64,000 nt of DNA from Plectrocnemia conspersa (GCA_009617715.1 VTFK01000014.1:1900754-1964753); one strand, 5' to 3'. Positions 1 through 12,590 are shown, numbered from the stretch's first letter. The notes: generated by a model from the letters alone, not told the origin. A program made the numbers and translations.

Positions 1-1784
1 AACTGGAAGAACTAGTCGTAGTATATATTTTTGAAGCATCTAAATGTTAGTAATGGCACCGAAAGAATAAACATAAATTATATTTAATTAAAATTACATA
101 ATTGGCATTATTTTTAATTACATATTTTAGATACATTTTATTATTCTAAAATGTAAAGATTAATTTATCCACTAAACTTTAAATGTCTTACATAACAAAT
201 CGATCGCCGCTTAAGAGAAACAGGTTAGGTACTTTAAGTAATAGCAACTTCAAAAGCGATATTCCGATATAAGAGGAATGCTCTCGAACCGATTCCACTC
301 TTCCGCATTCTACAGTGTCTTTGACATTTATCATAGCACAGATCGCTCAGCATCATCATCTTCATTGCTAATATTTCACGCTTTGCTCGGTACTTTCTTT
401 CGCCATTATAATTAACGCTGCGATCATAAATATGTAATTTAAAAAAAGCTTTACGCATTGCTTCTCGCGATGTTCTTCGCTTTCTCGCAATTCCTAATAC
501 GCGCACTTCCATACGATCCCAAAAAAGGAAACTTTCACGGATCGATTACGACCAAAATGGTCTGATGCCCTTCTTAAGATGTGCCGAAATACTTTAGGGT
601 CGCCCTTTTTGTGTGCACGTAAAACGATCGGCGTTGAAATAACGTTATTATAATAACTTTTTCGCTCAACCATAACTCAATTAGTGGTCGAGAAGCGGCA
701 TCACAATCTTACATTACACGAAGTGTGGCAGGAAAGTTTCCGGAATCGTTTTTTCACTGAAAGATTGTAGTACGAGCAAGTTAGTGTCATTCTGGTTGAG
801 TCAGGTGTGACTTTATTATAAATTTAGCGTGAAGAAATGAATGTACTTCCTTACTTCCTATCAAGATACTGAGTGTAACCGATTGTGTTTCTTCTTGGGA
901 GATTTTTTAGTAGAACAAATTTTGATCTTGTAAGTTTTATTTATTTAAAAAACTCTATCTTCACGTAGATTATAATAGCACAAGTAATATAATTTTGTAA
1001 GCACAAGTAAAATACGTTCACTTACTTAAATTAATATCAAACTATACTTAATTTAATGCAAATATAGCATATGCACTTGACTGTTTGACAGATAGTTACT
1101 AATCTTATATTATTTATAATATAAACCATTTATGGTTTTAAGTAACTAGCCATTTATACAAAACTTGTTTTTCCTCAATATAAATTCACCATAATTTATC
1201 TTTCATGGTTTTTATTTATATTTAAAGCCGTTCTCATATATTTATCAATTTATGATATTTTATTTTTTATTAAAAACTAACCATCATGAAGTCATTTTGG
1301 CGTTTTTTTACCATTTAAAATATTTACATACATATATGATACATCAATTCAAACATATACATACATATACGCATTTTCAAAGATTCACACAATTAAATAT
1401 TATATTAGATTATGGTGCACACCTAAAAAAATGAGCATCATCTATCGCCAAAAACATCCTAGTGCTTAGCAAGCTCGTTGAAAAGCTAGATGACTCGTGT
1501 AAGAGGAGCGTTTTAAAGCTCTGACGCCCTGGCCGCGAATGGAAGAATAAGGGACGCGATCGCGACACTCTATAGTCCGCAGCATTGACGGATTGTCGAC
1601 ATAATCCTTTAGCTTAATTTAATAGACGCTACGTCAAAAATGCAATAAATCGTTTTTCAACGCTTCTACCAAAAAGGTACTAGGATAAAAATACAGTTTT
1701 TTGCTATTTATATAATAATATTTATAGTATGAATTACTTTTATTTATTATACGTTATAGCAATTTTACAATATTTTTTTATTTA
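1..1784. other. A+T-rich stretch, no gene recognised
   Basis: No recognisable domain, splice-framed exon or repeat was seen. A 92-codon open frame on the minus strand (234-512) is rich in Arg, Lys and Met and matches nothing I know. A GC-richer patch near 1,490-1,600 has no clear function. Confidence 0.4.
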
Positions 1785-3275
1785 GCTAAGCGCGCTCTTT
1801 CTATTAAATATCGGCCTTAGGGCCGCAATGGCAGCAAGCTCTTCAAAGCAAATTATAAATATTAAAATCGCCCTTTGTTTCTCTGACTATCAGTACTCCA
1901 TTTAAATTTCAAATTTATTTAAAAAAAATAAATAAATAAGAACACAACATTTCTCGTGAAATAAATAAAACATATATACTTGTTCTTTTCACGGCTCGTT
2001 TTTAGATAAAGTAACGCCTCTTTATATGAAAAAACCTAATCTATACTATAAAACAGAAAATACGTGTGTTTATCTGTCAAGATCACAAGAACACTTATGC
2101 CTGCACTTCACTCTCTGGAAGTTGTCCGACTCGAAGTTACAACTGAAGTCCGCCGAGACTTACGACTTCGAGTAAGCGCCTTCACTGTCGCGAATTTCAT
2201 ATGCCCGCGCGCTTCGCGGCGTGAATGACGTCCGGACGGCGGCTTCTGTCACGTACAGCAGGTATATTTGCACGCGTTCGAAAAAAATGCCAAATAATCG
2301 CAATTGTCATTTTATTAAGTTTGCGTGGGCACTCACCAATACAATATCAGTGAAAGCTTTTCGGTCGTAAATATTCAATTTACGCAAAATCTTTGTCGGC
2401 TTTTACAAAATGACATAAAGCATAAAAATGATACTTCAGAATACGAACAACATATGTGTGACTATCCTAGAATTTATCGCCATCGATTCTAAAAAGAATT
2501 CGTTATGGTGTGACATTTATATAAACCGATCTAGGAAAATACATAAAGATATTCGAAACGATTTTTTTTAACAAAATCAAGTACCACTAATTATTTTTTA
2601 ATTGTTTAATTGTATATGAAAAAAAATATAATAACGATATTTGTTAAAAATATAATTAATCCCTTTTGGTGTCCTAAAATATTCAAAGATGTCAGTAAGA
2701 GTCTGTTGAAGTCTCCGATAAGCATAACTTGCCCACGTGACTACGACGCAGCGCTCGACATACGTGTTGACCATAGAACGCATACGCGCATACTGAAATT
2801 GAAGCGAGTTACTCGCTCTATCTCAGTTTGCGAAAAACCATATCATTATATCTCTCACTGTCGTCACTTAACACGCAAGTAAGTATCCCACAGCTCGCGC
2901 TCGAAAGAGCAGCTCCGACTTCGGTCCCTTTGACTCCGGTTCTTTTGCCGACAATGTTCGGAAGTACAACTCGAACAACTTCCGAGAGATTTTAGAGCGG
3001 GCAGAACCGAACTCGACCGAAGTAACCCGCTATATTCTCCGTTCTTGGCCAACCTTGGCTAACTTCCAGAGAGTGTAATGCAGGCATTAAATGGAGATCA
3101 GTAGCGAAGTGACATTTGCACACGACAACTATTTTCAGCTTTTATTTATTAAAATCGATTACATGCTACTGCAATACGTGCCAATGAAACCACTGAAAAA
3201 TCTGAACAGCGACGCACTGGCTGATCACGTGCTACTGCAATACTTCTATCAACATGATGATGAAATTCATTAGAT
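1785..3275 (+). mobile_element. Dispersed repeat family A, copy 1 (interrupted)
   Basis: This copy shares an ordered series of blocks with the sequences at 21.0-22.5 kb (same strand) and 23.8-25.0 kb (opposite strand). The blocks are TATTAAATATCGG followed by TTAGGGCC (about 1,805), CTGACTATCAG (about 1,884), a CACGGCTCGTTTT block (about 1,990), TACTATAAAACAGAAAAT followed by TGTCTGTC-like text (about 2,044), and two copies of TGCTACTGCAATAC (3,164 and 3,231). The right-hand part resumes only after the insertion at 2,098-3,086. The ACTATAAAACAGAAA start recalls Helitron 5' ends, but I see no CTRR terminus with a hairpin, so the class is open. No coding capacity is visible. Confidence 0.7.
2098..3086. 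mobile_element. Harbinger-like non-autonomous DNA transposon, 989 bp
   Basis: The element begins TGCCTGCACTTCACTCTC and its other end is the reverse complement of TGCCTGCATTACACTCTC. The terminal inverted repeats match at about 24 of 27 positions and continue through CTGGAAGTT. Direct TTA triplets lie immediately outside both ends (2,095-2,097 and 3,087-3,089). A 3-bp TWA duplication is typical of the PIF/Harbinger superfamily. The insertion is confirmed by an empty site: the family A copies at 21.2, 21.9 and 24.75 kb run straight across this position. Subterminal regions are GC-richer. Short open frames inside (2,598-2,783 minus; 2,610-2,882 plus) show no transposase motif, so it would need transposase supplied in trans. 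Confidence 0.8.
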
Positions 3276-4061
3276 TTACAAGTAAACAATTTAATTAAAA
3301 ATAAAAATTTAACTGTTTGAGAAAAAGAAGCAGCAAAAAAGTGCATGTAATACATGTACTTAAAGATATGGAAGTATTTAAATGTGACACAAAATTCAAT
3401 ATCAATCTAGTGTTTAATAGTGTGATAAAACTAATGAATAGTAGTCAATATACACATTAATCAAAGATTGTTTTCTTCGTGCTGGATTTGACAGTAAAAT
3501 TTAGTTCTACACCTTATTACTAATTTATATATGTATAATATATCTATGCAATAAATAGTATATACAATTAAACCTACGCAATTTCATTATAAAATCAATA
3601 CATAAATCCATTAAAAATTTAATTCAGTCCATTAAAACCATCATTTTAGATTTGTCTCGCATTTATTTCAACCCAAATTTACTTCTAATGTATCATGCTA
3701 ATATTAAATAATAATGATGATTACGATACCGGATTTTATACAATGAAACAATACCAGATTACGCAAAGCAATAAATATTATTTTTTGCAATAACCTATTG
3801 AACTAATGCGTTATAAACCTGTTCATTTAAATATTTTTTTACATGTGCCAAATAATACGGTACAAAATTTAGAATATTTGTAGCACTGCTATGAATCGTT
3901 GGTTACCAATTAGCAATTCTCTCAAAATATTAACTCTTAACGGTCATTGAGAAGAATTCGAACAAAGTCGTGTTCTTGTTACATAACATTAACGTTAGAG
4001 TCATAATATGTAAGCCAAACATATGTAATATTATTAAATATCTCACAACTGGGATAGTATG

Positions 4062-4119
4062 AAGCGGATCTTGTACAAGCTGTTACAGTACAAACAGCTT
4101 ACTTTTATATAATCCGCTT
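4062..4119. other. 58-nt two-part stem-loop
   Basis: The outer arms AAGCGGAT (4,062-4,069) and ATCCGCTT (4,112-4,119) are exact reverse complements. So are the inner arms AAGCTGTT (4,077-4,084) and AACAGCTT (4,093-4,100). The internal loops are 7 and 11 nt and the apical loop is 8 nt. The fold is possible on either strand. It could be a small structured RNA, but the stem is short for a microRNA precursor and it may be the relic of a small inverted-repeat element. Confidence 0.35.
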
Positions 4120-5213
4120 TGAAACTGCACTGTATGACCTGATATGCAGCTTCACGTGTGATAGTTTATATTGTGATTTATATAATATTGTGCGTTATAT
4201 ACGTAGACGTTGGAGACTTGTATTAAAAATTATGTTTAATGTCGATTTACTATGAAAGAAAGTGTTTGAAAGCAATAAAAAGTGGTGTTTTTCGATCTGA
4301 TGTTCAAATTTCACTCGCACAGTAATAAAAATAAAATAACCACTAACTGACAATAAAAGTTAAGTTTATTACTCGATTACAGTTGTAATAAGTTAATAAA
4401 ATTGCATTGATTATTAATAATGGGCGTATTAGATAATGAGAATGAACAAGAAAATAGAAAGCGTTGATTCTAGATAAAAATATATTAAGATTTATTTATT
4501 CGCGGACGATAAATTAATATACTGTGTGAGCGATACATATATGATATAAATAATAGATTGAATTCAATCAATGAAGTCTTCATTAGCATCAGACATACTG
4601 AATCCCTACATATACCAACTTTTTTAAATCTAAGAGTCAGTGACTATATAAATAATTAATTTATAATCAATATATGTAACTTTGCAGCTGGGGCTGATTT
4701 TTTATAAATAAAAATTTAAGTCTGTTGCTATGTTTTGAACCCGTGACCTCTGAGTTACCAGCCTATATCTTACGGACTACGTCATTCCGACCTTACATGT
4801 ATATTAAAACAAAAAATATATGGATTTATATTTTAACTGCAAATTTTATGGATATATTTTCCACCAAAAATATAACTAATTTGATTAGAAAATTTATAAC
4901 AACATTCAATAAATCTATCTACCATCAATATAAAATTAATTAATTATATTATTATCACATATATTATAAATAAATAATAAATATGATTAAAACCATTAAA
5001 CATATTAATGATTTGATTGGATAATTATCATATCAATTTCACATGGATCTGGTCGTTTGTTAAATTAACGATTACGCTTCATTGTCTGTAATAGTAATTT
5101 AATCGTTTATATGAAAATCAATCGGCGATGGCGGGTGAAAAGTTGTAATTCAGATTATCGCTTTATTATGTTAGCCAGTCCGGTTCTGTGTTTTCTGTAG
5201 AGGCACGTGGGTG

Positions 5214-5330
5214 TTTCGACGCTTTCTAATTTTTCTTCTAGCTCTAAATACGTGCGTGCAAAATGCACAACATTGTCGTGCACGTGTGCGTTCGTTTATA
5301 AAAGACACGCATAGGTATCATTTAGATATC
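5214..5330 (+). promoter_or_regulatory. Candidate promoter: two CACGTG E-boxes and a TATA box
   Basis: Two perfect CACGTG E-boxes (5,214-5,219 and 5,281-5,286) lie in a GC-richer patch, followed by TATAAAAG (5,297-5,304) and an initiator-like TCATTT (5,318-5,323). The gap from the TATA box to the putative start base (5,320) is about 23 bp, shorter than the usual ~30. No coding exon can be seen downstream, so this is suggestive only. CACGTG is bound by Myc/Max- and clock-type bHLH proteins. Confidence 0.25.
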
Positions 5331-7707
5331 TACTGTAATATGATATTATCTATCTCGTGCAATGAATAGAAATTCCAAACGGATACCATCTAAAACCATC
5401 AAAAGGCCTTTTCCATTCAGCAGGCGAACAAATACGTACGCGGTCTTATGCTAATTTGCAACGAGGGCTACGATTGACATACATGTTGGAAAATGAGCGG
5501 TTGAAAAGAGGCGTAGCAGTTATTGAATAGGCTACCAAAAAAATGGAGACACAGAGAGACGTGCTGTGTCAAGAAAATGTTGGTCAAACAATTTTGAAAT
5601 GCGAGACTAGAGGATCTAATAGGTGATGTTATGCTGTGCGCATATCTTTAGTGGGATGCCAATGGCATTGTATTATTTTTTCTAACGAAGCTGATTATTT
5701 ATGGTTGAAAAGTTATTAGTATTTAAGTCAAATGTTCCTCATTAACCATAGCGATATTAATGGATGTTTCATTTTTTATGCAATAAACAATTAAACAATA
5801 ACAAGAAAAATAATATTCAGTGAATATCATTTTTCTCGAAAATTTAGAAACGTATAAGATATATTTTTATTATATAATAATATAAAAAATATTAATTATA
5901 TAAATAATATATAATAATATAATAAATAAACATTAATTTATAAATCAAGAATATTTTTAATAATAATTAAAAGTATACAAAAAAATGCACCAGTTTGAAG
6001 AACAATATTTGCAGAGACAGAATTCACAGAAAATTAATATATTATGCAAACAGGTGATTTAAAGCAAAGTATATTATCAATTCATCGAATACATATGTAT
6101 CTAGTGATTTAATGTGTATTTTAAATTATGCCTAAAAACTCAAGATAAATATTGGATTCGTCGAATTTTGCTTCCTATTTAATTTATTTTTAACAATAAA
6201 AAATATGTGTAGTTGGAACAGTTTAACGAATCATAACAATTACTATAATATAAATTTCATTGAACGTCGTAATTATTATTTATGAATACAAAAATTAAAT
6301 GTATAAAATATTTATTTTAAAAATGATATCTAAAAATCAAGTACGCGAACACTCATTTTACTGTAATTTTTTTATTCTTATATTAGCTATGGCCACAACA
6401 ATTTCTATCCGACAAAAAAATATTGAACGGTTAAAATAAAAACACTGTTTTATTGCCGAAATTAAAAAAAATACTCATATTTTTATTAATGTCTGCTATA
6501 GATTTGTTTGTCTCTTTCAAAGTAATATGAATAAAATGTATCTAAAGTAATTTGTTATAGTATTATTTTTTGAGTCAGTCTTACCAACAAATTTGGCAGG
6601 CAAATAAATTTTAACTGATTTATATATTGAAACAATTAATGCTTAATTATTTTTAAAATTAAATAAAATGTTGATACTTTTTTATTGTTTTTTTTTATAA
6701 TATATAATTAAGTGTGTATGAAACTTTATCATTAGTCGGTAATTTTCAATTACTAAAGAATATTTTAAATTTTAAGAATAGTAAAAAATAACGAATATTT
6801 GGAAACATATTTGTAATATTTGATAAATTTGGACTAAATTTATAAAACCAGTAAAGAAAATAATCGCTATAATAACGAACCTAAAAAAATAAAATATAAA
6901 CTCCATATAGGAACGTTTGCTTTTATATTACTTTTAAATTAACATACCAATAAATTATTGTAAAAGGTTTGTATATTTTTAATAAATTTATCTTATAATT
7001 ATTTTTATTTTTACCTTTTAGCAATTTTATAAAAATTGTATTTTTGAAATAGGTTACACAGTAACTTAAATGCAATATTTTTCTCAAACTAAAAAATCAA
7101 TAAAATTGAAAAAAAAATAATGCTCATTTGCTCTATATTTCTACATATATTATAAAGAAACCATTACAAATTTGTAAGGAATCTTTAAAAAGTCACATAT
7201 ATTTTTATATATAAATATATGATTTTTTAACTGACATAAAGATAGATTTGGGATGTTTACACTGTATATTAATGTAAAGCAAAAATACAAAATTATATTC
7301 AAGGTATGCCAAAAACAAAATATGCAACAAATGGATATTATGTTTTTTTTAAATGCAGTTTATTTAATTTTTTGGAAAAAACTGGTTGCAAAATTTTGTC
7401 AACAAAACTCAATGTAGTGTCTTTGATTATTTGTAAATACATTTAATTATTTTTATTAAATTGAAAAGACCTTATCCTATTAGAAACAACATTTATGAAT
7501 AACAACATGCAATATAAATAAATATATATCTTATCTAATTTTGCTATTATAACAAAATTTTACTATTTTTGAAATCATTTTCGATCATATTAAAAAAAAA
7601 ATCATGCGAGAAACATCATTAAAACATAAAATTTTAAAACACATGTTAACTTAGCATAATATTTTAAAACATTTTTGCCGTAAATTATATGTTAAACTGT
7701 TTTAAAG

Positions 7708-8212
7708 CAGTGGTGCGCAAAACACGGGTTTTTTTTGGGGTCGCTAAATTAAAAAAAAATATTTTACAAAAAATATAAGGATCTTATTCAACACGAGTCA
7801 AACACTAGCCAAATAGTGAAATAGAAATCTTTTATCTAAATATATATATTTATTGCTGTGACGGTAGCGATAGTCGCCAAATGGAAGTGCCGAGCGACAC
7901 TACGCAGATCGCGTACTCTCTGTCTTTTAGCGACTGCCGGAGGATGACGTGTAACGCGTGCGATTTCCAATACGAATTCGAATATATAGTAAAGCATTAG
8001 TTCGTTATAAACCTCACTTCAAATTCAAACAATTTAAAAAATATTTATTTAAGCATAAATAAATATTTAGCATTGTTTTATACAATTGCATTTTATTCAG
8101 ACCTCTAACAAGCCAAAAGTATAAGCGTAATTCCCACAAAGAATCATCATGGGTTGCGACAAATTTTTTTAAACAAAATGGGTTGGAAATCAAAATAATT
8201 TACGCATTACTG
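7708..8212. mobile_element. hAT-like non-autonomous element, about 505 bp
   Basis: The left end reads CAGTGGTGCGCAAAAC and continues into a G-rich GGGGTCGC block. The right end, read on the minus strand, begins CAGTAATGCGTAAA, preceded on the plus strand by GGGTTGCGACAAAT. Both ends fit the CAGTGGTGCGCAAA terminal style of hAT transposons. The flanking 8-mers (TTTTAAAG and TTTGTTTA) do not match well, so the target duplication has decayed or one boundary is off by a few bases. The interior has a GC-richer patch near 7,860-7,970 but no transposase frame. Confidence 0.6.
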
Positions 8213-10100
8213 TTTGTTTAAAGAGTCATACAAAAACAATTTTAAGAAAAAACTGTTTTGGTGTAATAACATGTATTAAAAAAATTATATACATATATAT
8301 TTTTGTTACATTATTAAGAAAAACTATCATTAAGGTTAGATGTTAATTTACATTACTATTATATCGTTGGATGAGTTTTCAACTAGTAATAATAAATATT
8401 GTTAGATATTGCGGTCGATGGTGAAGGCTACTATTAAACCACCGAACTGATTATTGATTTACACAGACTAGTTTCTAAGCGATCGACCTTCATCGGTATG
8501 CCAACTAGAAACCATCCTGGAATTTAAAGGTTATAATATATAAACACCGTTGTCTTAATTCAAATCTACTATACATGTATGTCAACAAGATACATTATTT
8601 TAAATTTGTTAAAATAAATTAAAATATTCATATACAATACAATGCAATACAGGAAATAAGCCCTTCCTGTTTGAATTCGGAAAACGATAATCGAAGATAA
8701 CCTTTGAGTCCTTAGATTATTATCACGCATTTAATTAAATAAACAATGATCGATTGTATGTTTCCAAATTAACGCAAATTTTGATCTGCTTGCAATTAAT
8801 TTTAAGACAATGCATCCTGAGAACCCCCATTGATGTTGACATATTGAAATTGCACATCGTATTTGTGTACACAAATACAAAAGGTATGCAGGCATATAGT
8901 TTCGAATTTAATACACGTTGAGGCCAGAAGCTGTTCCCTTTTCGAGCTCTTTTGAATCTAAAAGGTTGAAAGGCCACTAAGGTGTGGGTGTCTGAGAGTA
9001 CGTGTCTGGAATCTGAGATTGGACCATTGTGTTCGTAAAAGTATTCTGTCCCGTATGAAGATTTCGTAATAACGGTGTTTACACGGGTATCCTCCGACTG
9101 GCATCGAGATTAACATGAAAATTTTGTACTAACATATTAAATTTATATTCTAGAATATTCCTTACTTGTTTAGCGAAGGTGCTAGCTAGAGTGGATCTGA
9201 GTATCATTTAGCACTGACTTTCGAATCGAGCGAATAATTTGATATGCTCGCTCTTTTTATGAATTAATGATTCTACGGTCACGATTTTCAACGAATTCAA
9301 TTAACTTTTTTGCGTCGAATTGATGAAATAACACAAATTAAACGTGCGATCTATTTATTTAAATGTAGAGGAATCATCTTATGTTTTAGCATTATAACTC
9401 ATAGAAAATTATTTTTTTATAAATTGTAAAAATATTTTACAGCTACTGATTTAATTTTTATATACTACAAGACTTTTTATATGTATATAAAAGAATATTG
9501 CTAAATATGCTAATTAATTATTATTGTTAAAAAAGGTAAATTCAAGCCAAATCTCTTCCTGAAATTTCAACTTAAATATCATTGCATATAATATTTTTTT
9601 TAATATCAATATGAATAATATCTGTTAAATATTATACTATACAAATTTTAAATATAAGAGAAATTTATTAAAATTATTTTGTGAAATCTTAAGAAATTTG
9701 GACTTGTAAAAAATATATTTAGTACACAGTTTGTATTTATATTACTGTATATATGAAAATTATTTACTGATTTCATTTACATCGATTTGTGTCAATACAT
9801 GCAAATTATATTATAGTTTATAATTAAAATAACGAACGTAAAGAATGCTAAAAAAATATAATACATAACTATTTTTATGAGATAAAGACTACATAACTAT
9901 TGTTATGAGATAAAGACTAAAATATTTATTGCATGTTTAAGTATCTTATCGTTGGATTTATATAGTATTTACATCAAAATATAGACTCTTGTTTTATTTC
10001 TGTTTGGCAAAAAATTAATAATATAATCATTAGCATTAATTAATTGATTTTTGCATTTTTTTTGTTGACCGGTAGATGTTCAAATTAATTTTTATTTAAT
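8213..10100. other. Stretch with no recognised gene
   Basis: GC-richer but unrecognised patches lie near 8,410-8,520 and 8,870-9,100. The rest is A+T-rich. The only repeat seen is the 28-bp duplication at 9,863-9,918. Confidence 0.4.
9863..9918. repeat. Tandem duplication, 28-bp unit, two copies
   Basis: Two adjacent copies begin ACATAACTATT and end GAGATAAAGACT. They differ at one position (TTTTAT against TTGTTAT context). Confidence 0.8.
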
Positions 10101-10240
10101 AGTAATTCATAGTTGGTCACAAAACAATATTGTCAAACAATGTGTTTTGAATGTCGATAACTCTGCCCTTTTTATCACTACCTGCTCTGAATGCAGCTGT
10201 GAATTTATCGGATTTAAACTACTATTATATTTAAAAATTG
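10101..10240 (+). repeat. Dispersed repeat B, copy 1
   Basis: Shares a same-strand match with 49,988-50,130. The strongest core is ACTACCTGCTCT followed by CAGCTGTGAATTTATCGGAT. Weaker similarity extends on both sides, for example TGACAAACAATG-like text upstream. The second copy lies just upstream of a LINE fragment, so this may be part of a retroelement, but no coding evidence supports that. Confidence 0.65.
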
Positions 10241-10374
10241 CTGTAGATGTAAACTAAAAAAATATTCATATGAATTAAATTTTTAACAAAAAAATACTTT
10301 ATGAGAATTCTCGATTAACTTTTAAATTTCTCATTTAATTTAGAAATTATCAATACGAAACACTATTTATTTAA

Positions 10375-11027
10375 CCCTTAAATGCATGATTTTTCCAAAT
10401 TCAAAAATAAAAATATTTTTGTACTAAAATTAGGTTGAAAATGATGGCAAAAATAATTTAAAAAATATTCAGGCTTATTTGTGGACTATATTAATAAAAA
10501 AAATGCAGAACGCGACCATATATATTAAAATTAAAAACTTACAAAAAATATTTACTTAAAGCAATTTTTTTTATTTTTTAATAAAAAAAATTAAAGACCA
10601 CAACATTTTTCATACATTGTTTGTGAAATTCCATAACATTACGGCATTTTGCATCTGCTTCTCTTGTTCAATATGGGCTCAGTGTTTACAACTGCGTGTT
10701 TTATTTATTATATGCAACTATTACAAAAAATAGAAATCAAAAATAAATAAATAATGGTAGACTAACCTTTTTAGAGTATATAAATTAATTTTATTTCATT
10801 TTATATCCATTAGCACCATTGAAAACAAATGTTAAAATTCCCAAAAATGTGACACATCTGCACCCTAAGATTTTTTTAATGGCATTATCACGGAATAATT
10901 TGAAAACACAATGGCTCGGCGTTTAACTTTTATATGTATCACTATTCAATAGAGTTCCTTTTATTGAACGTAGACTGAGTTATCTTGAATAAACTGTTGC
11001 AGATTCGCAGCACCGTGCATTTAAGGG
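10375..11027. mobile_element. piggyBac-like non-autonomous element, 653 bp
   Basis: The left end reads CCCTTAAATGCATG and the right end, on the minus strand, reads CCCTTAAATGCACG, a match at 13 of 14 positions. TTAA lies directly outside both ends (10,371-10,374 and 11,028-11,031). TTAA duplications with CCC-starting termini define piggyBac-type elements. No transposase frame is visible, so this is a MITE-like derivative. Confidence 0.8.
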
Positions 11028-11031
11028 TTAA

Positions 11032-12240
11032 TGACCCACAGCGAAATTATGATTAAAATTAACGTATATTCTAAAAATGATTGAAAATAGAAACAAGATC
11101 AATGATAATAAATAATATTCAGTGAAAATAAAAGTATTTTTCTTAAACTTTCACATTAGGATCAGGCATACTGAGAGGGGAGGAGGAGAGACGGATCAAA
11201 TTCTCGTTCTCCTTGAGGGGTCCGACTCTGGAAAAAATTATAGTAAAAACTGATCTCAAATAATGAATCTAAACTAAATTACAGTTGTTTGAGATATATG
11301 TTCTGATGTATATCAGGTATATGTTCCTTCAGCTATTTTTATACATATAATAAATAAAAGGAGCGGAACATTGCCTTCAAAAGCACCAACTTTAAAGTTA
11401 ATACTTTCACAATAAACTTTTATTATTTAATGAGACAGATTGTAGTTTTTTGACTATTTTTTGTAGACTTTATTTTTTTTTAAGTTTAAAAAATATTTGA
11501 CATGAGAGAAAATATTCTACGAATGTAAATTTGTAACAGTAAATTCAGGTATTTATCTGAATTTTCAGATCAAATACGTAAGGAAAAAGCCACAACAGCA
11601 ATTCTAGAATGTATTTCCAGTAATTTGATAACTTTATTTAATGCAGCAATATAAATAAATAATACCCACAATTCCAAGTGGTTATTCCTAAAAGAAAATC
11701 TAAAAAATATAGTCTCGAATTTATCCCAATGTCATTTCAGTAAAATGATATCGGAATACATTTTCACCAGTGGATATATATTTTTACCAGTTAAAATATA
11801 AATTATATGGCAGGCGCTAGTACAATTATATGATTTCAACTTTTTTATATATATTGTAGTAATATATATATTTACATACTTATGATTATTTACTTACATC
11901 CGATGTGTAAATGTAACAGTAAATGTGTATTTATTGGTAAAGTTATATTTTCACTAGTAAAGTCCAAATACATTTTTACCATATATATTTTCACTAGTAA
12001 AGTCCAAATACATTTATATAATTTAGCTATAAAAATATAAAATATCTATGAAACTCAATTTGACAGTTGTGAAACGTCCATTTGCTGTTCAAACCCAAAC
12101 CTAACCTAATGAAAGTTCTAAAACTAATTACTTTTATTGGGTCAAGTCCAAAATGAAAACTATACCAACAATAAGTACAGACAAACAGCGCATCTCACAT
12201 ATTGCTCTTTACTTTGTCTGCATTTCGATTTTACACCATG
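11032..12240. other. A+T-rich stretch
   Basis: Nothing recognisable except the 40-bp-period duplication at 11,946-12,015 and a purine-rich patch near 11,170-11,240. Confidence 0.4.
11946..12015. repeat. Short tandem duplication, 40-bp period
   Basis: A 30-nt block beginning TATTTTCACTAGTAAAG is repeated exactly at 11,946-11,975 and 11,986-12,015. Related but diverged TTTTCACCAGT and TTTTACCAGT text occurs at 11,755-11,800, suggesting a short decayed array. Confidence 0.75.
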
Positions 12241-12590
12241 TTTTTAAAAATATGATTGCTATCCTTACTGATATTACTATGGACTTTTAATATAAGAGGG
12301 CTGATCATAGTATATTCAAACCAAATTTTGGTCAATAGGAGGGCGCAATATATATAATATTTTTATAAAAAGTCTTGATAATCGAGAGTTTTCACCGCAA
12401 TGGCACGATTTTATTGCTTTTGACTTGGACTGGAAATTCACTATATGGCAACACTGAGCAACAAATAATTAAAACAACCTAATAAAAATATTTCGCATAA
12501 AATATGATTTCAGAAAATTAGTTGCAACAGTGGCTAATTGTTATATTTATTTGCAGCATAGAAAGGGTTAACTCGTACTGATTATGATTT
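12241..12590 (+). repeat. Dispersed repeat C, copy 1
   Basis: This is an inverted match to 32,800-33,285. Shared landmarks in order are TATGATTGCTATCCTTAC, ATGGACTTTTAATATAAGAG, GGGCTGATCA, ATGGCACGATTTTATTGC, TTCACTATATGGCAACACTG and GAAAGGGTTAACTCGTAC. Copy 2 carries about 115 bp that copy 1 lacks. The AAAGGG/TTAA junction (12,564-12,571) resembles a piggyBac terminus, but similarity continues past the TTAA into CTCGTAC, so the true border is uncertain. Confidence 0.75.

Larger units (their letters stand above)
3280..7707. other. A+T-rich stretch with few signals
   Basis: Mostly low-complexity A+T-rich sequence, extreme from about 5,800 to 7,650. Apart from the stem-loop at 4,062-4,119 and the promoter-like patch at 5.2-5.3 kb, listed separately, I see nothing to annotate. 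Confidence 0.5.

Noticed and set aside
234..512. 92-codon minus-strand open frame
   Set aside because: No recognisable motif, no neighbours and no splice or promoter context. An open frame of this size can arise by chance in a GC-richer patch.
2598..2882. Short frames inside the Harbinger-like element as a possible transposase or LINE endonuclease piece
   Set aside because: One minus-strand frame contains a chance LIGDFN-like string, but no further endonuclease motif follows and the flanks are transposon ends.
1785..3275. Calling family A a Helitron
   Set aside because: The ACTATAAAACAGAAA start is reminiscent, but no 3' hairpin with CTRR and no clean A/T insertion site were found.
12096..12108. 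CCTAACCTAA resembling the insect telomere repeat (TTAGG)n
   Set aside because: Only two units. Similar CCTAACCT text occurs singly elsewhere (27,270 and 32,440). No array is present.
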